Below are positions 53,019 through 62,826 of a DNA stretch of 64,000 nt, piece after piece; within the stretch, counting starts at the first letter, position 1; every line of letters starts with the position of its first letter. The stretch comes from Ectothiorhodospira sp. BSL-9. Lineage in GTDB: Bacteria; Pseudomonadota; Gammaproteobacteria; Ectothiorhodospirales; Ectothiorhodospiraceae. Location: NCBI RefSeq assembly GCF_001632845.1, contig NZ_CP011994.1, positions 2,242,001-2,306,000 of the forward strand. Direction: 5' to 3'. The translations under genes and the position numbers were made by a program. The notes below the pieces were generated by a model that did not search any database, was not told the origin of the DNA, and worked only from the letters and a program-made list of their open reading frames with translations.

Positions 53019-54797
53019 ATGGCAAAGGTGGTTACGATCCCGGTTCCCGACATCGGCGAATTCAAGGATGTGGAGGTCATCGAAGTTCTGGTTCAGCCAG
53101 GTGACAGCGTGGACGTGGAGGACTCCCTGATCACCCTGGAATCGGACAAGGCCTCCATGGACATCCCGTCTCCCCATGCGGGCACGGTGAAGCAGGTCCT
53201 GATCAAGGCCGGCGACAAGGTTTCCAGGGGGAGCGACATCCTGGAGCTGGAGATGGCGGGCGAGGAGGCCAGGGGTGGCGCATCCGGATCGTCATCGTCG
53301 GATGACAAGGGCGATCCCCCGGAGGATAAGCCTGCAGAGAAGAAGGCCCAGCAGTCTGCCCCGAAAGCCGCCAGCCATACGGGCGATGTGGATCAGCGCT
53401 GTCAGCTGCTGGTGCTGGGCTCCGGCCCGGGCGGTTACACCGCTGCCTTCCGTGCTGCCGACCTGGGCATGGATGTGATCATGGTGGAACGTTACCCGGT
53501 GATCGGCGGTGTCTGCCTGAACGTGGGTTGCATCCCCTCCAAGGCCCTGCTGCACTCCGCCCAGGTGATCGAGGAGGCGGAGGACTTCGAGCGTCATGGC
53601 ATCACCTTTGGCAAGCCTGAGATCGATCTGAAGAAACTGGCTGGCTACAAGGACGGCGTGGTCAAAAAGCTCACCATGGGCCTCAAGCACCTGGCCAAGC
53701 AGCGCAAGGTCACCGTGGTGCAGGGGATGGGCCGTTTCACCTCTCCCAACACCCTGGCCGTTTCCAGTGATGAAGGTGAACAGGTGATCGGGTTTGAGCA
53801 GGCCATCGTGGCCGTCGGCTCACGCCCCGTGCACCTGCCCAGCTTCCCCTGGGATGACGAGCGGGTGATGGACTCCACCGGGGCTTTGCAGTTGCGTGAC
53901 ATCCCCAAACGTCTGCTGGTGGTGGGCGGTGGCATCATCGGCCTGGAGATGGCCTGTGTGTACGATGCCCTGGGATCTGCCGTCACGGTGTGCGAACTGT
54001 CCAGTGATCTGATGCCCGGCGCCGACCGGGATCTGGTCAAGCCCCTGGAGAAACGCATCAAGGGGCGTTACGAGAACATCTTCACGGGCACCAAGGTGAC
54101 CCAGGCCGAAGCCACCGACGAGGGCATCCGCGTCTCCTTCGAGGGGGGCAAGGCGCCGGAGCAGGACACCTTCGACAGGGTGCTGGTGGCGGTGGGGCGC
54201 CTGCCCAATGGCGGCGGGATCGAGGCCGAGGCGGCGGGCCTGCAGGTGGACGAACACGGCTTCATCAAGGTGGACAAGCAGATGCGCACTAATGTGTCGC
54301 ATATCTTCGCCATCGGTGACGTGGTGGGCGGTCCCATGCTGGCCCACAAGGCCACTCATGAGGGCAAGGTGGCGGCCGAAGTGGCATCAGGTGAGAAATC
54401 CCATTTCGATGCCCGCGCCATCCCCAGCGTGGCCTACACCCACCCGGAGGTGGCCTGGATGGGGTTGACCGAGACCGAGGCCAAGAAGCAGGGCATCGAA
54501 TATACCAAGGGCGTGTTCCCCTGGGCGGCCAGCGGTCGCGCCATCAGTGTGGGTGGCGAGAGTGGGGTGACCAAGCTGCTGCTGGATGAGCACAACCGGG
54601 TCATCGGCGCCGGCATCGTCGGCCCCAATGCCGGCGAGTTGATCGCCGAACCCACCCTGGCCCTGGAAATGGGTGCCGATGTGGAGGATCTGGCCCTCAC
54701 GGTACACCCGCATCCCACCCTGTCGGAAACGGTGTGCTTCGCGGCCGAGGTGGCTCATGGTTCCATCACGGATATGCTGCCGCCGAAGAAGAAGTAG
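53019..54797 (+). CDS. lpdA: Dihydrolipoyl dehydrogenase with N-terminal lipoyl domain
   Basis: E3 of the pyruvate dehydrogenase complex, 592 residues. A lipoyl domain (about 1-80, [16 protein letters not shown]) and an acidic linker precede the FAD domain, the redox disulfide [13 protein letters not shown], the NAD domain [13 protein letters not shown] and the dimerisation domain with HAHPT-type HPHPTLSE. Lipoyl-extended E3 enzymes occur in several proteobacteria. The lipoyl segment is almost identical in DNA to that of aceF. Confidence 0.95.
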   Translation: MAKVVTIPVPDIGEFKDVEVIEVLVQPGDSVDVEDSLITLESDKASMDIPSPHAGTVKQVLIKAGDKVSRGSDILELEMAGEEARGGASGSSSSDDKGDPPEDKPAEKKAQQSAPKAASHTGDVDQRCQLLVLGSGPGGYTAAFRAADLGMDVIMVERYPVIGGVCLNVGCIPSKALLHSAQVIEEAEDFERHGITFGKPEIDLKKLAGYKDGVVKKLTMGLKHLAKQRKVTVVQGMGRFTSPNTLAVSSDEGEQVIGFEQAIVAVGSRPVHLPSFPWDDERVMDSTGALQLRDIPKRLLVVGGGIIGLEMACVYDALGSAVTVCELSSDLMPGADRDLVKPLEKRIKGRYENIFTGTKVTQAEATDEGIRVSFEGGKAPEQDTFDRVLVAVGRLPNGGGIEAEAAGLQVDEHGFIKVDKQMRTNVSHIFAIGDVVGGPMLAHKATHEGKVAAEVASGEKSHFDARAIPSVAYTHPEVAWMGLTETEAKKQGIEYTKGVFPWAASGRAISVGGESGVTKLLLDEHNRVIGAGIVGPNAGELIAEPTLALEMGADVEDLALTVHPHPTLSETVCFAAEVAHGSITDMLPPKKK

Positions 54798-54802
54798 GTT
54801 TT

Positions 54803-54832
54803 CTTCCGCCTTTGTGGGGAGGAAGCCTTTTT
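54803..54832 (+). terminator. Possible terminator after lpdA
   Basis: CTTCC (54803-54807) and GGAAG (54821-54825) flank a 13-base loop and are followed by CCTTTTT. The stem is short, so this is a weak candidate for the end of the aceEF-lpd transcript. Confidence 0.35.
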
Positions 54833-54847
54833 AGGGGGGGGGGCCTT

Positions 54848-54880
54848 GTGGGAGCGGGCCTCGCCCGCGAAAGCGGCGGG
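54848..54880. repeat. REP-like palindromic element (partial copy 4)
   Basis: GTGGGAGCGGGCCTCGCCCGCGAAAGCGGC, the first half of the REP-like family. It follows an uninterrupted G10 run (54834-54843) and lies upstream of the motY start. Confidence 0.8.
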
Positions 54881-54926
54881 CACCCAAACGTTCAATCTTT
54901 CCCCCCACTGGCCGATAATCCTCAGT

Positions 54927-55775
54927 ATGAGCCCCCGCACCCTCGCCCTGCTGCTGACCCTCGCCCCCGCCACCCTGGGCGCCGTGGAATACACCCCCCG
55001 CATGGCCGATGCCCGCTGGACGGTCACCACCGACGACAACCTCTGCGAATTGGCCCAGGAGATACCCCGCTACGGCACGGTCCGCTTCCAGGCCCGCCCC
55101 GGGCAGCCGCTGCAGTTCAGCGTGGAGGTGCGCACCCCGTTGTCGGGGCCGGACGTGGGCCATGTGTCCCTGAGATCCCCCATATGGCGCCATGATCTGA
55201 AAACGCAGTCGCTGGAGGCCGTCTCCCTGTTCCCTTCTGACACCCTCCTGACGCTGCATCGGGACCGGGCGCTGGAGCTGTACTATGCCCTGGAAACTGG
55301 CCATGAGGTCATTCTCACCCACCCGGATGCCGGCCGGGGTGCCGACGACGTGCAGGTGGTCATCTCCCCAGTGCGTTTTCGCGAGGTGCTGGCGGACTTT
55401 CGGGCCTGTCGGGGCGATCGGGTCTACCTGGACTTTGTCAGCCTGGAGGAATGGCGGGTCCATTTCGATTTTGATGAGAGCGAGATCCGGGAGGAGGATG
55501 AGTCCACCCTGCGCCGGGTGGTGCGCCACCTGATGAACCACCCCGATACCCGCGTGGTGGTGGGCGGCCACACGGACGAGCAGGGCACCCCCCAATACAA
55601 TGAGGGCCTGTCCCTGCGCCGTGCCCAGGCTGTGCAGCGCCTGCTGCGTGAACAGGGCATCGCCGCCGATCGCATCGAAACCCGGGCCTTTGGAGAGACC
55701 TGGCCGCTGGACCCGGCCTCCAGTGAGGCGGCCTGGGCACTGAACCGGCGCGTGGATATCTGGCTGACCCGTTAG
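54927..55775 (+). CDS. motY: MotY-like OmpA-family protein
   Basis: A signal peptide (ALLLTLAPATLGA) precedes an N-terminal MotY domain (VEYTPRMADARWTVTTDD...) to about residue 150 and a C-terminal OmpA domain with the peptidoglycan motif GHTDEQGTPQYNEGLSLRRAQAV. Length 282 matches MotY of Na+-driven flagella, where it forms the T-ring that holds PomA/B stators. No other motor genes are nearby. The ATG at 54927 yields the signal sequence; a longer in-frame start at 54846 lies in the repeat. Confidence 0.85.
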   Translation: MSPRTLALLLTLAPATLGAVEYTPRMADARWTVTTDDNLCELAQEIPRYGTVRFQARPGQPLQFSVEVRTPLSGPDVGHVSLRSPIWRHDLKTQSLEAVSLFPSDTLLTLHRDRALELYYALETGHEVILTHPDAGRGADDVQVVISPVRFREVLADFRACRGDRVYLDFVSLEEWRVHFDFDESEIREEDESTLRRVVRHLMNHPDTRVVVGGHTDEQGTPQYNEGLSLRRAQAVQRLLREQGIAADRIETRAFGETWPLDPASSEAAWALNRRVDIWLTR

Positions 55776-55882
55776 GCCGGCGGGAGAGGGGCTTTAAGCC
55801 AAGGGACATGGCCAGGGGACACCCTCACTTAGTATACTCACCCGCTTGATCCAATCGTCGTCTGTTGCAGGGGTTGCCATAC

Positions 55883-57097
55883 ATGGCCAGTGAAGTGAAC
55901 AAGGTCGTACTCGCCTATTCCGGCGGGCTTGATACGTCGGTCATCCTCAAGTGGCTGGAGGATACCTACGGCTGTGAGGTGGTGACCTTCACCGCCGATA
56001 TCGGCCAGGGCGAGGAAGTGGAGCCCGCCCGCGCCAAGGCCCAGGCCCTGGGTGTGAAGGAAATCTACATCGAGGATCTGCGCGAGGAATTCGTGCGGGA
56101 CTTCGTCTTCCCCATGTTCCGCGCCAATGCCGTGTACGAAGGGGAGTACCTGCTGGGCACCTCCATTGCCCGACCCCTGATTGCCAAGCGCCTGGTGGAA
56201 ATCGCCAACGAGACCGGCGCCGATGCGGTGTCCCATGGTGCCACCGGCAAGGGCAACGACCAGGTACGTTTCGAACTGGGGGCCTATGCCCTCAAGCCCG
56301 GCATCCACGTGATCGCCCCCTGGCGGGAGTGGGATCTCACCTCCCGGGAAAAGCTCCTGGCCTATGCCGAGAAGCACAACATCCCCGTGGAGATGAAGCG
56401 TGGCAAGAAGTCCCCGTACTCCATGGACGCCAACCTGCTGCACATCTCCTACGAAGGCAATCAGCTGGAAGACCCCTGGTTCGAGGCCGAAGAGGACATG
56501 TGGCGCTGGTCGGTCTCCCCCGAGGCCGCCCCGGACAAGGCCGAGTACGTGGAGATCACCTTCGAGCAGGGCGACCCGGTGGCCATCAACGGCGAGGCCA
56601 TGAGCCCGGCCACCCTGCTGGATCACCTGAACCGCCTGGGCGGCGCCCACGGCGTGGGTCGCCTGGACCTGGTGGAAAATCGTTACGTGGGCATGAAGTC
56701 CCGGGGTTGCTATGAGACCCCCGGCGGGTCCATCCTGCTCAAGGCCCATCGCGCCATCGAATCCCTCACCCTGGACCGCGAGGCGGCCCATCTGAAGGAC
56801 GAGATCATGCCCCGGTACGCCAGCCTCATCTATAACGGCTACTGGTGGAGCCCCGAGCGGCGCATGATGCAGTCCCTGATCGATGCCTCGCAGACTCATG
56901 TGAACGGAGTCGTCCGCATCAAACTCTATAAGGGCAATGTCATCATCGCCGGGCGCCAATCTGCCACCGACAGTCTGTTCGACACCCATATCGCCACCTT
57001 TGAGGACGATGCCGGGGCCTACGACCAGAAGGATGCCGAGGGATTCATCAAGCTCAATGCCCTGCGCATGCGTATCGCCGCCCAGCGGGGGCGTTGA
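55883..57097 (+). CDS. argG: Argininosuccinate synthase
   Basis: Condenses citrulline and aspartate in arginine biosynthesis. The ATP-binding [15 protein letters not shown] near the N-terminus, [23 protein letters not shown] and [19 protein letters not shown] are present. Length 404 is typical. The ATG at 55883 gives the family N-terminus. Separate from argD-argF in this chromosome. Confidence 0.97.
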   Translation: MASEVNKVVLAYSGGLDTSVILKWLEDTYGCEVVTFTADIGQGEEVEPARAKAQALGVKEIYIEDLREEFVRDFVFPMFRANAVYEGEYLLGTSIARPLIAKRLVEIANETGADAVSHGATGKGNDQVRFELGAYALKPGIHVIAPWREWDLTSREKLLAYAEKHNIPVEMKRGKKSPYSMDANLLHISYEGNQLEDPWFEAEEDMWRWSVSPEAAPDKAEYVEITFEQGDPVAINGEAMSPATLLDHLNRLGGAHGVGRLDLVENRYVGMKSRGCYETPGGSILLKAHRAIESLTLDREAAHLKDEIMPRYASLIYNGYWWSPERRMMQSLIDASQTHVNGVVRIKLYKGNVIIAGRQSATDSLFDTHIATFEDDAGAYDQKDAEGFIKLNALRMRIAAQRGR

Positions 57098-57138
57098 GCG
57101 GCCACGGCCAAAGACGCTTTCCCACAAGGATCCCCCCA

Positions 57139-57960
57139 GTGCCTACACCGAACACTCAAGCACGTATTCCCCGGAGACTGACGACCGGGCAAGCTCACGG
57201 TGTCGTTCGGCGTAGCCGCATGGGGGGTATCCTGACGGTGCTGCTCGCCTGCGCCTTCCTGATCACCGGCTGTGCCACTGTACCCCCGGAATCCCAGGAT
57301 CCACGCGATCCCTGGGAGAGCTACAACCGGGCCATGTTCCAGTTCAACGACGCGGTGGACCGGGCCGTGCTCAAGCCCGTGGCACAGGGCTATGACAAGG
57401 TCACCCCACAGCCCGTACGCACCGGTATCGGTAACTTCTTTTCCAACCTGGGCGACGTGCACAACATGGCCAACAACGCCCTGCAGTTCAAGTTTCATGA
57501 TGCTGCTTCCGACCTGACCCGGCTGATCATGAACACCAGTTTCGGGGTGTTCGGTCTGTTTGACGTGGCCACCCCCATGGGCCTGGAAAAGAGCAACGAG
57601 GACTTTGGCCAGACCCTGGGAAGCTGGGGTGTGCCCTCCGGGCCGTATTTCGTGGTGCCCTTCCGAGGGCCCAGCACCGTGCGGGACGCCCCGGCGGAGA
57701 TCGTGGATGCCCGTATTCATCCGCTGTACTACCACGACGATGTGGCCCAGCGAAATGTCCTGGTGGGGCTGCGTCTGGTGGATATCCGCGCCGGGTTGCT
57801 GCCCACCGAGCGGGCCCTGGAAGGCATGGCCATGGATCGTTATATGGCCATCCGTAACGCCTACCTGGATCGCCGCGAGTACCTGGTGACCGATGGCGCC
57901 CCCTCGGATGCCCAGCGGGATCTGCTCAGGGAACTGGAGGACTGGGACGACGATTTCTGA
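57139..57960 (+). CDS. mlaA: MlaA/VacJ outer-membrane lipoprotein
   Basis: Removes misplaced phospholipids from the outer leaflet of the outer membrane in the Mla pathway. Signal with lipobox LITGC, then DPRDPWESYNRAMFQFNDAVDR, NFFSNLGDVHNMANNALQFK, and FGQTLGSWGVPSGPYFVVPF. The GTG at 57139 follows AAGGA at 8 bases; the internal ATG at 57220 lacks a ribosome site. Its 3' end overlaps the convergent clsB-type gene by 35 bases. Confidence 0.92.
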   Translation: MPTPNTQARIPRRLTTGQAHGVVRRSRMGGILTVLLACAFLITGCATVPPESQDPRDPWESYNRAMFQFNDAVDRAVLKPVAQGYDKVTPQPVRTGIGNFFSNLGDVHNMANNALQFKFHDAASDLTRLIMNTSFGVFGLFDVATPMGLEKSNEDFGQTLGSWGVPSGPYFVVPFRGPSTVRDAPAEIVDARIHPLYYHDDVAQRNVLVGLRLVDIRAGLLPTERALEGMAMDRYMAIRNAYLDRREYLVTDGAPSDAQRDLLRELEDWDDDF

Positions 57961-59146
57961 GCAGGGCCCGGTCTGCATCCCGAAGGTCCCGCAGATAGCC
58001 CAGTTCCACCAGCCAACCGTCCAGGGCACCGAACAGGCGCTCCATGAGTCGTGCCCACAGGCCGCGGGCCTGCCAGCGCTCCAGGGTCCATTCCTGGGAC
58101 TGCAGCAGATCCCGGGAGAAGTTGTCGGCCACCTGGTCCACCAGGGTGGGGTCGGTCACCTCCTGATTGGCCTCCATGTTCCAGCGCAGGGTCCAGTGGT
58201 CCAGATTGCTGGAGCCTACCGTGAGCCAGTCGTCACAGATCACGTATTTGGCGTGCAGGCAGCGGGGCTGGAACTCGAAGATGCGCACACCGGCGCGCAG
58301 CAGGCGGCCATAGAAGCGTCGTCCGGCATGCCACACCCCGGGGTGGTCCGTCTTGGGGCCAGGCAGCAGCAGACGCACGTCCATGCCACGTCGGGCGGCC
58401 TTCGTGAGGATGCGGCGCAGGCGCCGGGTGGGTACGAAATAGCCCGTGGTCAGCCAGATGCGCCGGCGTGAGCGTTTCATGGTGGCGATCACGCTGCGCA
58501 TGACCGCCTGCCCACCCACCTCGGTATGACCCATCACACGACCGTCCCGTTGATCCGATGGCTGGGTCCCGTTGGAGGCGTGATTACTCAGAACCGGCAT
58601 GTCCTGGTGGTGCCAGCGCTGCCATGCATCGGCGAACAGGGCTTCCCAGTCCTGCACGCAGGGGCCGCGTATTTCCAGCATGACATCATGCCAGGCCCCG
58701 GTGCCGGTTACCCGGGGGTCGAAGGCATCGGTGAGGCCGGCACCGCCGACGAAGGCCACCTGGCCATCCACCGCCAGCAGTTTGCGATGATCGCGAAACA
58801 GGGACAGGCGCAGGCGTTCCCATCCCAGGGGATTGAAGGTGCCCAGGTGCACGCCGGCCCCCAGCAGGCGTTCCCGGTCCGCATCGCTCACGCCAAGGCC
58901 GCCGAAGCCGTCCAGTAACAGGTGGACCCGCACGCCCCGGCGGGCGGCATCGCTCAGGGCCTCCACGAAGCGACTGAACAGCGGGCCGGATTCGGCCAGG
59001 TACATCTCCAGCAGCACTCGGTGGCGTGCGCAGCCAATGGCCTGGAGCATGGCGGGGAAGAACGCGCCCCCATCCACCAGCCAGCGATAGGCGTGAGGGC
59101 CTCGGGTGGGGTAGGGTTGTCGGCTGCGAAACAGTCGGCGGTTCAT
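57926..59146 (-). CDS. clsB: Cardiolipin synthase B-type phospholipase D family protein
   Basis: Two HKD phosphatidyl-transfer motifs: HRKLLAVDGQVAFVGGAGLTD in the first half and HAKYVICDDWLTVGSSNLD in the second. There are no N-terminal membrane helices, as in ClsB rather than ClsA. The start at 59146 gives MNRRLFRSRQPYPTRG; an earlier in-frame start at 59179 is possible. The stop overlaps mlaA's 3' end. Confidence 0.9.
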   Translation of the reverse strand: MNRRLFRSRQPYPTRGPHAYRWLVDGGAFFPAMLQAIGCARHRVLLEMYLAESGPLFSRFVEALSDAARRGVRVHLLLDGFGGLGVSDADRERLLGAGVHLGTFNPLGWERLRLSLFRDHRKLLAVDGQVAFVGGAGLTDAFDPRVTGTGAWHDVMLEIRGPCVQDWEALFADAWQRWHHQDMPVLSNHASNGTQPSDQRDGRVMGHTEVGGQAVMRSVIATMKRSRRRIWLTTGYFVPTRRLRRILTKAARRGMDVRLLLPGPKTDHPGVWHAGRRFYGRLLRAGVRIFEFQPRCLHAKYVICDDWLTVGSSNLDHWTLRWNMEANQEVTDPTLVDQVADNFSRDLLQSQEWTLERWQARGLWARLMERLFGALDGWLVELGYLRDLRDADRALLRNRRPSPPVP

Positions 59147-59238
59147 CGTTCGTGTCCTTTTGGGATGGTATCCTCGCACGAAACTTACCCCATCGACACC
59201 GGATCAAAACCGGGGATCCTGTCCCAGAAGGGAACCGC

Positions 59239-59760
59239 ATGTACGCACTCATCAAACCATTTCTGCAACTGACCTTCCTGCAAAAGGGGCCGGAGGACCT
59301 GCCGGCCTCGGCCTTCCTGCTGTGGTTGTGTGCCATTGTCTATCTGTTCGTGGGCCTGATCGTGGCCGTACCCTTCTATCCCTTCCAGATCGCCATCCTG
59401 CAGGCGGGCATGGAGCTGGGCCTGCTGGCCGCCTTCACGGCCCTGCTGCTCCAGGGGAAGGGGGTGCCTGAGCGTTTCATGCAGACCTTCACCGCCCTGC
59501 TGGGGGTGGGGATCGTTCTGGGGCTGATCATGCTGCCCCTGGTGTACAGCCTGCGCGGTGCCGAGGCACCCGAAGAGATCCCGGTGGTGGTCACGGTGGG
59601 GTATCTGGTGCTGCTGGGCTGGCTGCTCACCGCCTATGGCCATGTCCTGCGCAGCGCCCTGGGCCTCAAGACCGCCGCGGGCGGCGTGGCCCTGGCCGTG
59701 GCCTACCTGATGCTGGCTGCCGTGGCCGGTGAGATCCTGTATTCGGTGGTGATGCGGTGA
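59239..59760 (+). CDS. Yip1-like hypothetical membrane protein
   Basis: A 173-residue protein with about five to six hydrophobic segments (FLLWLCAIVYLFVGLIVAV, FQIAILQAGMELGLLAAFTALLL, LLGVGIVLGLIMLPLVY, VGYLVLLGWLLTAYGHVL, GVALAVAYLMLAAVAGEILY). No family is certain. AAGGGAA precedes the ATG. The stop overlaps the mpl start by 4 bases, so it is translationally coupled to mpl. Confidence 0.7.
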   Translation: MYALIKPFLQLTFLQKGPEDLPASAFLLWLCAIVYLFVGLIVAVPFYPFQIAILQAGMELGLLAAFTALLLQGKGVPERFMQTFTALLGVGIVLGLIMLPLVYSLRGAEAPEEIPVVVTVGYLVLLGWLLTAYGHVLRSALGLKTAAGGVALAVAYLMLAAVAGEILYSVVMR

Positions 59761-61121
59761 GTCACGTTCACATCCTGGGGATCTGCGGCACCTTCATGGG
59801 TGGGCTGGCCCTGCTGGCACGGGCTGCCGGGTATCGGGTGACCGGCTCGGACGAGCATGTTTACCCCCCCATGAGCACCTTGCTGGCGGAGCAGGGGATT
59901 GAGGTGTTCCAGGGGCATGATCCGGCCCATCTGGACCCGGCGCCGGACGGGGTGGTGATCGGCAACGTCATGACCCGGGGCAACCCGGCGGTAGAGCACG
60001 TACTGAATCGAGGGTTGCCCTATACCTCCGGCCCCCAGTGGCTGGCCGAGCATGTGCTGCGGGATCGCTGGGTGCTGGCGGTGGCCGGCACCCACGGCAA
60101 GACCACCACCGCGAGCCTGCTGGCGTGGATTCTGGAAGATGCGGGGCTGGATCCGGGTTTTCTCATCGGCGGGGTGCCGGACAACTTCGGTGTCTCGGCC
60201 CGGCTGGGTTCGTCACCCTTTTTCGTGGTGGAGGCGGATGAGTACGACACGGCATTCTTCGACAAGCGTTCCAAGTTCGTGCATTACCGTCCGCGGACCC
60301 TGATCCTCAACAACCTGGAGTTTGATCACGCGGATATCTTTCCGGACCTGGCAGCCATTGAGCGCCAGTTCCATCATCTGGTGCGCACGGTGCCGGGGGA
60401 AGGGCGCATCATCAGTCGGGTGGGCGATGCTGCCCTGGAGGCGGTGCTGGAGCAGGGCTGCTGGACGCCGGCGGAGCGTTTCGGGGTGGGCGAGCCGGCG
60501 CCCTGGCGGGGTGAACCCATCACGCCCGATGGCACCCGATTTGCCATCCATGAGGCGGGCGTGCCCGTGGCCGAGGGGCAGTGGACCCTGCCGGGCCGGC
60601 ACAACCTGAGCAATGCCCTGGCGGCGCTGCTGGCCGCGCGGCATGCGGGCGTGCCGCTGGCGGCCGGGGTGGAGGCCCTGGGGCGCTTTACGGGGGTGAA
60701 ACGTCGCCTGCAGGTGCGCGGTGAGGTGCGCGGTGTGACCGTCTATGATGATTTTGCCCACCATCCCACGGCCATCGCCGCCACCCTGGAGGCCCTGCGG
60801 GCCAAGGTGGGCGGCGCCCGCATCCTGGCGGTGCTGGAGCCCCGTTCCAATACCATGCGCATGGGGGTGCACCGGGACACCCTGGCGGATTCCCTGCGGC
60901 TGGCCGATGGGGTCTGGATGCATCAGCCGGCCGCCATGGAGTGGGATCTGGCGCCGGTGGTGGCCGCGCTGGGTAACTCAGCCTGCGCCCTGCAGGATCT
61001 GGATGAGCTGGCAGATTCCCTGGCGGCGCAGGCCCGCCCGGGGGATCATGTACTGATCATGAGCAATGGCGGTTTCGGGGGGCTTCACGAGCGTTTGCTT
61101 GAACGGCTGGCGGGCACTTGA
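59757..61121 (+). CDS. mpl: UDP-MurNAc:L-Ala-gamma-D-Glu-mDAP ligase
   Basis: Murein tripeptide ligase of peptidoglycan recycling. Mur ligase family with the ATP loop GTHGKTTTASLLAW, the NNLEFDHADIF block and HNLSNALAALLAARHAG. Length 454 matches Mpl. The GTG start overlaps the stop of the preceding membrane-protein gene. Confidence 0.95.
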   Translation: MSHVHILGICGTFMGGLALLARAAGYRVTGSDEHVYPPMSTLLAEQGIEVFQGHDPAHLDPAPDGVVIGNVMTRGNPAVEHVLNRGLPYTSGPQWLAEHVLRDRWVLAVAGTHGKTTTASLLAWILEDAGLDPGFLIGGVPDNFGVSARLGSSPFFVVEADEYDTAFFDKRSKFVHYRPRTLILNNLEFDHADIFPDLAAIERQFHHLVRTVPGEGRIISRVGDAALEAVLEQGCWTPAERFGVGEPAPWRGEPITPDGTRFAIHEAGVPVAEGQWTLPGRHNLSNALAALLAARHAGVPLAAGVEALGRFTGVKRRLQVRGEVRGVTVYDDFAHHPTAIAATLEALRAKVGGARILAVLEPRSNTMRMGVHRDTLADSLRLADGVWMHQPAAMEWDLAPVVAALGNSACALQDLDELADSLAAQARPGDHVLIMSNGGFGGLHERLLERLAGT

Positions 61122-61188
61122 GCGGCCGGTTCAAACCCCGGGCCCGGTGCTCTACAATCCACGGCTTTGCCCTTGCGGAACCCAGCCC

Positions 61189-61563
61189 ATGATTTCAAAA
61201 GAGGAATTCACCGCCCATCGGGAGCAGTTCGAGGCCTTTGTGGCCACGGTGCACCGCTTTGCGGCCCTGCTGTTCGGTATCACCTTCGTGGGCTATGGCG
61301 CGGCGGTATGGGTGTGGTTCGAAGGGGCCACCTGGACCGCCCTGATCATCGCCACCCTGTCCTATCTGTTCTTCCGCCAGTTTCGGCGCCTGTCGGTGAA
61401 TCTGGCGCGGGTCAAATTGACCCCGCGCCCCGAGGCCCGGGAGATGCTGCTGCTGGTGGACCAGGCCCTGGATGATCACAAACCCCATCAGGTGCTCGCC
61501 CACCTGGAAGGGCAGGTGGGGGCGGCGCGCAAGCAGGATCAGGACGCCTCCTCTACGGACTGA
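61189..61563 (+). CDS. Hypothetical membrane protein
   Basis: A 124-residue protein with two hydrophobic segments (HRFAALLFGITFVGYGAAVWVW and TALIIATLSYLFF) and a basic cytoplasmic C-terminal half. No domain recognised. Short gaps separate it from mpl and the convergent cyaY. Confidence 0.65.
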   Translation: MISKEEFTAHREQFEAFVATVHRFAALLFGITFVGYGAAVWVWFEGATWTALIIATLSYLFFRQFRRLSVNLARVKLTPRPEAREMLLLVDQALDDHKPHQVLAHLEGQVGAARKQDQDASSTD

Positions 61564-61569
61564 TCCCCC

Positions 61570-61893
61570 TTAAAGACGGATGTCGGTGCCCAGCTTGAGC
61601 CGCAGGACACGCTGTAGGGTGGCCACCAGTTCGTGGCCTTCCTTGTCGTCCAGCCACTGGTCGGATTCGGCATCGTGGCCGAAATGGGCCGGGCCCTCCG
61701 GCGAAGCCAGCCAGATCTGCCGCAGCGGCTCCTGGCGGTTGAGGATCAGCTTGCTGCGATCGTCGAACTCGATGGTCAGCACGCCGTCGACGATGTCCAT
61801 GTCCAGGTCGGCCAGTTCGTCCACGGCGCTCATGCGTTCCATGAGCTCCTCCAGGGTCTGCTCTGCCTGGACGCTGAAGGACACTTGATTCAT
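61570..61893 (-). CDS. cyaY: CyaY, bacterial frataxin
   Basis: Regulator of Fe-S assembly at IscU/IscS. The 107-residue protein begins MNQVSFSVQAEQTLEELMERM, has the acidic iron-binding ridge DELADLDMDIVDGV, and the conserved beta-sheet LTIEFDDRSKLILNRQEPLRQIWLAS. Start at 61893 is clear from family alignment. Confidence 0.93.
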   Translation of the reverse strand: MNQVSFSVQAEQTLEELMERMSAVDELADLDMDIVDGVLTIEFDDRSKLILNRQEPLRQIWLASPEGPAHFGHDAESDQWLDDKEGHELVATLQRVLRLKLGTDIRL

Positions 61894-61985
61894 GGGCTGG
61901 GATCCTCTTTCGTGGGTGGGTTGGCAAGGCCTCACGTTATCATGTTTAACTCGTTCAACATCAGGTATCCGAAACGGAGAGATCA

Positions 61986-62468
61986 ATGCCTTCCTTTGAT
62001 GTGGTGTCCGAAGTGGACATGCAGGAGTTGCGCAATGCCGTGGACCAGACCCGGCGTGAAGTGGAGAACCGCTACGATTTCAAGGGCTCCGCGGCCAACG
62101 TGGAGCAGAGCGAGGCGGAACTGACCCTGTTCGGGGATTCCGAATTCCAGGTGGATCAGGTCATGGATATCCTCACCCAGAAGATGGCCAAGCGGGGCAT
62201 CGACGTGAGCTGTCTGGAATCGGGCAAGCTGGAGGAGGGCGGCGGCAAGGCTCGCCGCACCGTCACCATCCGTCAGGGTATCGATCAGGACATGGGCAAG
62301 AAGATAATCCGCATGGTCAAGGACAGCAAGCTCAAGGTGCAGGCCTCCATCCAGGGTGACAAGGTGCGCATTACCGGCAAGAAGCGTGATGACCTTCAGG
62401 ACGTGATCGCCCTGCTGCGCAAGGCGGAACTGGATCTGCCGCTACAGTACGACAACTTCCGGGATTGA
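61986..62468 (+). CDS. yajQ: YajQ family cyclic-di-GMP/nucleotide-binding protein
   Basis: A 160-residue YajQ protein: [20 protein letters not shown] at the N-terminus, [14 protein letters not shown], and [20 protein letters not shown] near the C-terminus. YajQ proteins bind c-di-GMP in some species and RNA in others. A diguanylate cyclase is encoded 15 kb away in this window. Confidence 0.95.
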   Translation: MPSFDVVSEVDMQELRNAVDQTRREVENRYDFKGSAANVEQSEAELTLFGDSEFQVDQVMDILTQKMAKRGIDVSCLESGKLEEGGGKARRTVTIRQGIDQDMGKKIIRMVKDSKLKVQASIQGDKVRITGKKRDDLQDVIALLRKAELDLPLQYDNFRD

Positions 62469-62470
62469 AC

Positions 62471-62791
62471 TCACTCCATCTCGGCATCCGAGTCGCGGCC
62501 CGGCATCCAGCCCATGGACCGGGCCTTCTCGATGGCCTGGTCGTGGATGCGGGTGTGGCGCTCGCGGATCTCCGGGGGCAGGTTGCTCACCCGCAGGCCG
62601 TATTGGTCCCAGGCCGCATTGACCTTGTCATGCAGCACCTGGATCTGCGCGGTGGTCCAACCCTCGCAGGTCTCGGTCTCCGGGATGAGCTCGAAGATCC
62701 AGGCATCCTTGATGATGCCGCCGATGGGGGTCATGCCGCCGTGCAGGTCGTTGTGGATGCCCACGTAGGTCTGCTGTGTTCTGGAATTCAT
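62471..62791 (-). CDS. Conserved hypothetical protein
   Basis: A 106-residue soluble protein starting MNSRTQQTYVGIHNDLHGGM with a Gly/Ile turn and a helical C-terminal half containing HDKVNAAWDQYGLRVSNLPPEI and HDQAIEKARSMGWM. Family not recognised. Its stop is 2 bases from that of yajQ (convergent), and it is divergent from the Rieske-like gene 35 bases away. Confidence 0.65.
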   Translation of the reverse strand: MNSRTQQTYVGIHNDLHGGMTPIGGIIKDAWIFELIPETETCEGWTTAQIQVLHDKVNAAWDQYGLRVSNLPPEIRERHTRIHDQAIEKARSMGWMPGRDSDAEME

Positions 62792-62826
62792 CTTCGTTCC
62801 TCAATTGTGGTCCATAATCTTCGCCC

